DNA of 64,000 nt from Desulfobacter sp. (GTDB lineage Bacteria > Desulfobacterota > Desulfobacteria > Desulfobacterales > Desulfobacteraceae). Positions 58,707 through 64,000 of this stretch are shown piece after piece. How positions within the stretch are numbered: the first letter of the stretch is position 1; each line of letters starts with the position of its first letter. The notes beneath the pieces were generated by a model. It saw only the letters and a list, made by a program, of their open reading frames with translations, did not search any database and was not told the origin of the DNA. The position numbers were made by a program, and so were the translations under genes. The stretch is taken from assembly GCA_028768525.1 (NCBI GenBank), contig CP054837.1, positions 1,036,001-1,100,000 on the forward strand, written 5' to 3'.

Positions 58707-61700
58707 TCAATTGCTCACCGCCCGGGCCAGGGGGGCGTAAAGGACCCTGCAAAGACGAGTAAACTCATTATCAAATGCCGCCCAAAGTTCCTCAAATCCC
58801 GGGTATACCCGCCGAAGACACGGATCATACCCCAGTTCCCCGGAAAAATTAAACCCGTCCCCCTCATAGGCTTTGAGGGCGGCCATACGGGCCTTTTCCC
58901 CGTCCGCGTCCAGGCGGGCGGCATAGGCCAGCCCGGTTTTGGCGGTAATGGGGAGGGGCAGTGTCAGCCCCCGGAGCCATTCCCGGGCAATATCGCTAAG
59001 ATAGCCCAGGGCCTCGGGCCCCGGCAGGGGCGGCAGCACAATCCTGTCCTCCGGGGTGACCAGAACGCTTTCCAGGGGGGCACCCGCGGCAGAGCCCGCC
59101 AGGTGCCTGATCCACAGCCCCACCAGGGTGTGGAGTTGCTCCGGTTTCATTCCCCGGCCCGAAACGGGTTTGGGGTAAAATTCCCACCGGCCCCGGCATA
59201 TCTTGTCGCCGGCACCATGAATCCGGTCCAGCCAGTCGTCCAGGGCCACGGTCCGGCCGTCCCCGGTCGCCAGGGCCAGTGAAATCTCCAAGGGGTCGCA
59301 GGCATGGGGCCATTGGTCCCTGAGTTCATGGTGGTGGTCGAGCATCCGGTTTACCGGCCGCAGCAGTTCCTTTGCCGCCAGCCTGCCGAACCCGGCCATG
59401 GGCAGTTCCCCCGTACGCATCATGCGCCGGGCCGCCCCTGCCATAGCCTCCCGGGCATCCCTGTCCGGGACGGCCAGGCCAGCGCGCAGCAGCCGTTCCC
59501 CCAGATTAAAGGGGGCAAGGCCGTCCAGGGCAAAGGGTTCCAGATCGCTGCAGCGGTCACCGCCCTCATCAAACCGGACGGAAAGCCGGCGGCCAAAAAA
59601 ATAACGGACGGGATTTTTCATGAACCGGACCAGGTCGGCAAGCCCCGGGCCGGCAATTTCGCCCGGCGCTTCCAGGGGGACAACAGGTGATTTTTGCTCC
59701 CCCCCGGTATCCAGGGCCTTGCGCCACTCATGGGCATAGGTAAACACCTGCGGTGCCGCCCCGTTGAAATATTCCTTGCCGAACGGCTGGAGGGGATAGA
59801 TGGTGGTAAGGCTGTCCCCAAGGGGCACCGCCGGGTCCCCCGCCATCTGCCAGCCCGCTTCCAGGTAATCCCGAAGCTGCCCCACCAGCACAGAGGGCAT
59901 TCGCTCGCTGTTGTCCCGGATATTCCGGCCCACATAGGAAATATAGAGCCGGTCCCGGGCCGAAAGCAATGCCTCAAGAAACAGGTAGCGGTCGTCTTCC
60001 CGCCGGGACCGGTCTCCGGGCCGGTACATTCCCCTGCCGGCCATGAGGTCGAAATCAAGGGGGGGATGGCTTCTGGGGAACTCACCGTCGTTCATTCCCA
60101 AAAGGCAGACCACCCGGAATGGAATGGCCCGCATGGGCATCAGGGTCCCGAAATTGACCATGCCGGCCAGAAACCGTTGGGACACCCCTGCTGCCGCCAT
60201 CTTTTCCATGACCAGTTCCCGGACCACTTCAAGGGAGATATCCTGGTCCAGTTCAGCCTGGGTGCAGGCGTCCAGCCAGTCATCCAGCACCTCTTCCAGG
60301 CGGTTGAGGGTAATCAAATCCCGGTCCTCGGACGCCCTAAAACAGGTCTGCACCATTTCCCTGATACGGGTGCACCATTGTGCCGGTGCCGCCGGCCTTC
60401 CCAGAATCTGCCTCAGGTGCTCCATTTCCCGGACCAGGTCGGATAGGGGCCCCACCAGGGCCGCGTCCAGCCCCCCCACCTCATCGTAGGGTTCAATGTC
60501 CGCCCAGGCCTCGCCCTGCCCCACGGCATAGCCCAGCAGCATCCGGTCCAGGCCGAAGGCCCAGGTGTTCTGGTCCAGCCCCCGGGGCATGCCGAAATCC
60601 TCCCGCTGGTCCGGGGTCAGCCCCCAGGAAATCCCGGCCCCCTCAATCCAGCGGACAAGGCGGGGCAGGTCCTCGGCACCAAGCCCGAAACCGGCCCTGA
60701 AGGCCGGCACCTCAAGCAGGTCAATAATTTCGCTTACCCCCATGCGGGAATCGGGAATAAAAAACAGTTTTTCAACGGCCGTAACCAGGGGCAGGCTTTC
60801 CCGGTCAGGCTTGTCCGCAATGGTAAAGGGAATAAACCTATCGTCATCGGCGGGCATATTGCCGAATACCGCCTCAATATGGGGGGCGTAGGCATCTATA
60901 TCCGCAGCCATGACCATGATATCACCGGGTTTCAGGCCCTCAAGGGTTTCAAAATAGTGCAACAGCATATCCTGGAGGATTTCCACCTCCCGCTGGCGGC
61001 TGTGGGCTGCGGCAAACCGGATGGACGGGTCATCGGCCGCCACCATGGGCCGATGGTCGGGGGCCGGCGGCAGAGGGGTCAAATCCAGGACCGCCTGCTG
61101 GACCTGGTTGAGGAGCGGGGCCTGCTCGCCATCCCGTACAAAATCCTCAAACAGATCGATCTGGGGAAATTCCTTTTCATAGGTTTCAGGGGCGTCATAG
61201 CCGTAAAGCAGGCCGATATAATCCCTGCCCTGCTTGCCCCAGGCCGCCAGCAGGGGATTGGCGTGCTGGTGGAGCTGGTCCGGGCTCAGGGGGTCCGGCA
61301 TGTCGGCCTTGGCCGGGTGGCGGGCATTGGAAATGCGCAGCAGGTCCCGGTCTTCAATAATATCGGCCCAGAAATGGCGGCAGGGATTCTGGACAAAAAG
61401 CAGCACCTGGCAGAGGCCGGAAACGGCGTGGAGGGTCTCAATGACCTGCCGGGGAAGGGAGGAGATGCCGAATACCATCACCCGGGGGGGCAGTGGGGAG
61501 GGCCGTGCGTCCCCAAGGGCCAGGGCCGCCTTCATAAAATTCTGGTGGAGATCGGAACGGCTGATCTGCCTGAGATGTTCAGGGATATCCGTCCTGATCC
61601 GCCGCCACAGTTCCGCCTGCCAGAGCTGGTCCCGGGGCAGGGCCATGGGCGGGCCTGCGATGCGGGCCAGCTGGTCCCGGCCTTTTCCCCAGTCCTCCAG

Positions 61701-62192
61701 CCAGTCCGCCCGGTAGACCTGGTACTGGTCAAAAAGATCGGCCAGGTGGGCGGCCAGCTGGCTGAGGCGCCGATCGCTCTCCCGGCCCTTATCCCCTTCA
61801 AGAAACCGGTTCAGGGGGGCAAAAACCGGTTCATCCCTTAAACCGGGCAGCAGGCGGAACAGCCGCCATTTGATCCGCTCCTTGTCATAGGGGGAATTTT
61901 CCGGGATATTATCCCCCAGCACCGCCCGGTAGGCGGTCCACACGTACCGTCCCGGCAGGTTCACCTCCAGCCCGGCACTGATGCCGCAGCCGCTGTCGTC
62001 GGCCAGGGCCAGCTTGAGCCATTGGGCCATGCCGTTACTCTGGACGAGGAACTGCTCTGTCTCCAGCACATCAAGGGGATGTGATTTTATCCATTCCACC
62101 ACCACCTGGCGCAGGTGCTCAAGATGATTGGAATGGATGATGGACAGGCCGGGAGTGAGCCCCGGACGCTGCCCTGTATTCCTGGATGCCAT
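58707..62192 (-). CDS. recC: RecBCD exonuclease V gamma subunit RecC
   Basis: An 1161-residue protein matching RecC, the helicase-like subunit with inactive motifs that recognises Chi. Recognisable stretches are IHSNHLEHLRQVVVEWI at the N terminus, FLVQSNGMAQWLKLALAD, and VVCLLGMNDGEFPRSHPPLDFDLMA (about 695-720). No intact Walker A is seen, as expected. It is first in the run recC-recB-recD. ATG at 62192 follows CAGGAGAGCACC. Confidence 0.94.
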   Translation of the reverse strand: MASRNTGQRPGLTPGLSIIHSNHLEHLRQVVVEWIKSHPLDVLETEQFLVQSNGMAQWLKLALADDSGCGISAGLEVNLPGRYVWTAYRAVLGDNIPENSPYDKERIKWRLFRLLPGLRDEPVFAPLNRFLEGDKGRESDRRLSQLAAHLADLFDQYQVYRADWLEDWGKGRDQLARIAGPPMALPRDQLWQAELWRRIRTDIPEHLRQISRSDLHQNFMKAALALGDARPSPLPPRVMVFGISSLPRQVIETLHAVSGLCQVLLFVQNPCRHFWADIIEDRDLLRISNARHPAKADMPDPLSPDQLHQHANPLLAAWGKQGRDYIGLLYGYDAPETYEKEFPQIDLFEDFVRDGEQAPLLNQVQQAVLDLTPLPPAPDHRPMVAADDPSIRFAAAHSRQREVEILQDMLLHYFETLEGLKPGDIMVMAADIDAYAPHIEAVFGNMPADDDRFIPFTIADKPDRESLPLVTAVEKLFFIPDSRMGVSEIIDLLEVPAFRAGFGLGAEDLPRLVRWIEGAGISWGLTPDQREDFGMPRGLDQNTWAFGLDRMLLGYAVGQGEAWADIEPYDEVGGLDAALVGPLSDLVREMEHLRQILGRPAAPAQWCTRIREMVQTCFRASEDRDLITLNRLEEVLDDWLDACTQAELDQDISLEVVRELVMEKMAAAGVSQRFLAGMVNFGTLMPMRAIPFRVVCLLGMNDGEFPRSHPPLDFDLMAGRGMYRPGDRSRREDDRYLFLEALLSARDRLYISYVGRNIRDNSERMPSVLVGQLRDYLEAGWQMAGDPAVPLGDSLTTIYPLQPFGKEYFNGAAPQVFTYAHEWRKALDTGGEQKSPVVPLEAPGEIAGPGLADLVRFMKNPVRYFFGRRLSVRFDEGGDRCSDLEPFALDGLAPFNLGERLLRAGLAVPDRDAREAMAGAARRMMRTGELPMAGFGRLAAKELLRPVNRMLDHHHELRDQWPHACDPLEISLALATGDGRTVALDDWLDRIHGAGDKICRGRWEFYPKPVSGRGMKPEQLHTLVGLWIRHLAGSAAGAPLESVLVTPEDRIVLPPLPGPEALGYLSDIAREWLRGLTLPLPITAKTGLAYAARLDADGEKARMAALKAYEGDGFNFSGELGYDPCLRRVYPGFEELWAAFDNEFTRLCRVLYAPLARAVSN

Positions 62193-62275
62193 GGTGCTCT
62201 CCTGAAAAGCGTCTAATTGGAATTGTAACGGGAAAGGCCCCCGGAAACCATCCCCGGCGGCTGTCCACCCGGCGG

Positions 62276-62737
62276 TTACCCGCCTAATGGGAATCGGGTT
62301 TCCGGCTTATAAGGGTTATGGACATTCACCTTTCGGGCGGCCTCATCGATTTCAATCGAAGTGGTATTGTAGTAGGAAAACCAGGTGCCCACCACCCGGC
62401 CCGAGGCACTGATGATCTCCTTGGCGTGCATGGCGGTGTGCCAGGGCTCAAGATTGCTCAAGTGCCCTATCTTGCGGTAAAGCTCTTCCCGGGATTCTAT
62501 TCTGAACCAGAACCGGCCGGTAAAGGTATAGGACGGGTCAATGCCCACCACGGCATAGGGAAGTCCTTCCCGGCCGCAATAATAATAGGCGTGGTTTCCG
62601 GCCAGATTGCCGTCCCGGTACAGGTCCATGAGGCGGTTGCTGTGGACCAGGCGCCCCCAGCCGGCAGCGAAGCAGCCTGCCAGGCACAGACAGAGGACAG
62701 CAACAGCAATCCATCTGTGCATCATTATTTTCAACAT
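62276..62737 (-). CDS. Putative lipoprotein of unknown function
   Basis: A 153-residue protein from the ATG at 62737, with a lipoprotein signal peptide (WIAVAVLCLCLAGC, the lipidated Cys near residue 22). The rest is a soluble alpha/beta domain with a Tyr-rich stretch (NHAYYYCGREGLPYAVVGIDPSYTF). No family is recognised. GGGGAGCA precedes the ATG. It lies between recC and apt on the same strand with gaps of about 85 and 100 bases, so its operon membership is unclear. Confidence 0.7.
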   Translation of the reverse strand: MLKIMMHRWIAVAVLCLCLAGCFAAGWGRLVHSNRLMDLYRDGNLAGNHAYYYCGREGLPYAVVGIDPSYTFTGRFWFRIESREELYRKIGHLSNLEPWHTAMHAKEIISASGRVVGTWFSYYNTTSIEIDEAARKVNVHNPYKPETRFPLGG

Positions 62738-62839
62738 TGCTCCCCCCCCATACGCGCGATTCTGTCCCAGCCGGGTCTGATTCGGTTGCAAACGGATGAG
62801 GGCCGGATCATCTCCGCCCCTCAGGCATGGGACGATTGA

Positions 62840-63361
62840 TTACTCCCCGTCGAATTCGGTGATGCTGAACACCGGTACTCCGGGAATTCTTTCACGCCCG
62901 TTGAGATCGGGGAGTTCCACGATAAAGGCGCACTCCACCAGGTCGGCCCCCAGTTTTTCAACCAGTTTCACCGTAGCCCCAACGGTGCCGCCGGTGGCAA
63001 TGAGATCATCCACGATTACCACCTTATCTCCTTCCCGGAGGGCGTCTTCATGGATCTCCAGGATATCTTCCCCGTATTCCAGGCTGTAGCCTTCCTGGAT
63101 GGTCTTGTGGGGCAGTTTGCCCTTCTTGCGCACCGGCACAAACCCGATACCCAGTTGATAGGCCAGCACCGCACCGAATACAAAACCCCGGGCGTCAATA
63201 CCCACGATCTTGTCCAGGCCCGAGGTCCTGTAACGGTCAAAAAGGATGTCGCAGGCCTCCCTGAAGGCGTCGGCATCCTGCATTAATGTGGTTAGATCCC
63301 TGAAAATCACCCCTTCTATGGGCCAGCCCGGAATGCTTCTGATGGTTTCTTTTAAATCCAT
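62840..63361 (-). CDS. apt: Adenine phosphoribosyltransferase
   Basis: A 173-residue type I phosphoribosyltransferase. The PRPP motif is VVIVDDLIATGGT (about 119-131), with the Apt-typical IPGWPIEGVIFRDLTTLMQD start, GIDARGFVFGAVLAYQLGIGFVPVRKKGKLP and YSLEYGEDILEIHEDAL. It converts adenine and PRPP to AMP. Just downstream of mtnP, which releases adenine from methylthioadenosine, so the two make a salvage pair. Confidence 0.96.
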   Translation of the reverse strand: MDLKETIRSIPGWPIEGVIFRDLTTLMQDADAFREACDILFDRYRTSGLDKIVGIDARGFVFGAVLAYQLGIGFVPVRKKGKLPHKTIQEGYSLEYGEDILEIHEDALREGDKVVIVDDLIATGGTVGATVKLVEKLGADLVECAFIVELPDLNGRERIPGVPVFSITEFDGE

Positions 63362-63381
63362 GAATTATACTCGTCTCCTGT

Positions 63382-63416
63382 AAAAAATTAGCCGCTCTGT
63401 TCTTAAAAACGCGGCT
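63382..63416 (-). terminator. Hairpin with U-run between mtnP and apt
   Basis: Read on the minus strand, AGCCGC pairs with GCGGCT over a 15-base loop and is followed by AATTTTTT. It could end or attenuate the mtnP transcript before apt. Confidence 0.6.
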
Positions 63417-63427
63417 CACAATCTGGT

Positions 63428-64000
63428 CTACTTTAAATATTTAACGGTCCTGACAAGCAGATCCTTTACATTGTCGGCGTTCTTGTTAAAAACCTCGAGG
63501 ATTTCGTCCCAGGTCACCGGGGCCTCATCTTCCTTCCAGCAGTCGTAGTCCGTGGACATGGCCACGGCAGCGTAGGGAATGCCCGCCTCATTGGCCAGCA
63601 TGGCCTCCGGGGCCGTGGACATATTGATCACATCCGCCCCCCAGAGCCGGAACATCTTGGATTCAGCCACCGTGGAAAACCTCGGGCCTTCAATGGTGAC
63701 CACACAGCCTGTTTTATGGGCAACCAGTTCTAGCGCCTGGGCCGATTCATAGAGGTTCATCCTCAGATCATTGTCAAAGGGATGGGCCATGGCCGTGTGC
63801 ACGGCACCGTTTTCAAAGGTGTCGGCAAAGGTATTTTTCCTGAACCTTGTAAAATCAATGAACTGGTCCAGAATGACAAAATGGCCCCGGTCGATTTTGC
63901 GCCGAAGGCTTCCGCAGGCCGTTGTCGCCAGAATATGGGTGGCGCCGGCCGCTTTCAGGGCTTGAATATTGGCCCGGTTGTTCACCTGGGTGGGGCTGTA
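63428..64000 (-). CDS. mtnP: S-methyl-5'-thioadenosine phosphorylase, 5' end outside window
   Basis: The last 190 or so residues of a purine nucleoside/MTA phosphorylase. Motifs: ILATTACGSLRRKI with the phosphate/base-contacting region, CVVTIEGPRFSTVAESKMFRLWGADVINMSTAPEAMLANEAGIPYAAVAMSTDYDCW, the last containing the family's base-pocket Asp. NMSTAPE (rather than NMTxxPE) occurs in many MtnP homologues. It phosphorolyses methylthioadenosine to adenine and methylthioribose-1-phosphate. The gene runs off the right edge; the residues before NRANI are cut. Confidence 0.9.
   Translation of the reverse strand, partial: YSPTQVNNRANIQALKAAGATHILATTACGSLRRKIDRGHFVILDQFIDFTRFRKNTFADTFENGAVHTAMAHPFDNDLRMNLYESAQALELVAHKTGCVVTIEGPRFSTVAESKMFRLWGADVINMSTAPEAMLANEAGIPYAAVAMSTDYDCWKEDEAPVTWDEILEVFNKNADNVKDLLVRTVKYLK

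Noticed and set aside
1..64000. tRNA or rRNA genes, CRISPR arrays, insertion sequences, prophage or integrase
   Set aside because: No cloverleaf-like sequences, regular spaced repeats, transposase motifs or terminal inverted repeats were seen.

Overview
The window is a dense, GC-rich bacterial chromosome segment with about 48 protein-coding genes. It has no rRNA, tRNA, CRISPR array, insertion sequence or prophage that I can recognise. The gene content points to an anaerobic member of the Desulfobacterota, probably Desulfobacterales. The indicators are a DsrK/HdrD-like iron-sulfur protein with an in-frame UGA (probable selenocysteine), a multi-cluster formate dehydrogenase with a NuoF/GltD-type partner, a TRAP transporter with glycolate/lactate-type dehydrogenase subunits, a 2-hydroxyacyl-CoA dehydratase/benzoyl-CoA reductase-like pair, and an sigma-54 promoter in front of glnK-amtB. 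No dsr, apr or ribosomal marker lies here, so the taxonomic call is inference.

Layout. 1-6.7 kb: an autoinducer-synthase-like acyltransferase, a cNMP-binding patatin phospholipase, a lipid/peptide hydrolase-like secreted protein, and a polar amino acid ABC cassette (two permeases, one binding protein, no ATPase) overlapping an alkyltransferase-like DNA-repair protein. 7.3-12.9 kb: a formate dehydrogenase operon and a DUF1573 protein. 13-17.5 kb: a GltS-type carrier, a PLP group II decarboxylase and a TauE/SafE exporter, divergent from a TetR regulator. 17.7-19.7 kb: glnK-amtB. 19.8-24.6 kb: a geranylgeranyl-reductase-like flavoprotein, a small membrane protein and a TetR regulator divergent from two HgdB/BcrB-like subunits. 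24.7-31.7 kb: an HDOD-GAF-GGDEF-PilZ signalling protein, a monoacylglycerol-lipase-like hydrolase, a YgjP-type metallopeptidase, a TPR protein, and a peptidoglycan peptidase pair (Csd4-like M14 and Tat-exported M15).

32.0-33.8 kb holds the most unusual locus. A small CGGC-domain protein is followed by a 441-residue DsrK/HdrD-like protein whose reading frame is interrupted by one UGA exactly where the family has the Cys of its Glu-Cys-Gly-His motif. A candidate SECIS hairpin starts 11 nt downstream. This is best read as an intact selenoprotein, and an automatic caller would break it into two pieces.

34-41 kb: YccF, a large hybrid sensor kinase, and pstSCAB. 41-49 kb: a seven-gene 2-hydroxyacid operon (TRAP binding protein and permeases, GlcD, GlcF, a nickel-pincer LarA-family racemase with all metal ligands, and an XRE-cupin regulator) with palindromic operator candidates next to its promoter. 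The operon logic is import of a 2-hydroxy acid, epimerisation to the usable enantiomer, then oxidation to the keto acid. 49-53 kb: acetyltransferase, MepA-like endopeptidase, small membrane protein, TetR and an ABC1/AarF kinase. 53-62 kb: a complete recC-recB-recD locus. 62-64 kb: a lipoprotein, apt, and the 3' part of mtnP, which runs off the window.
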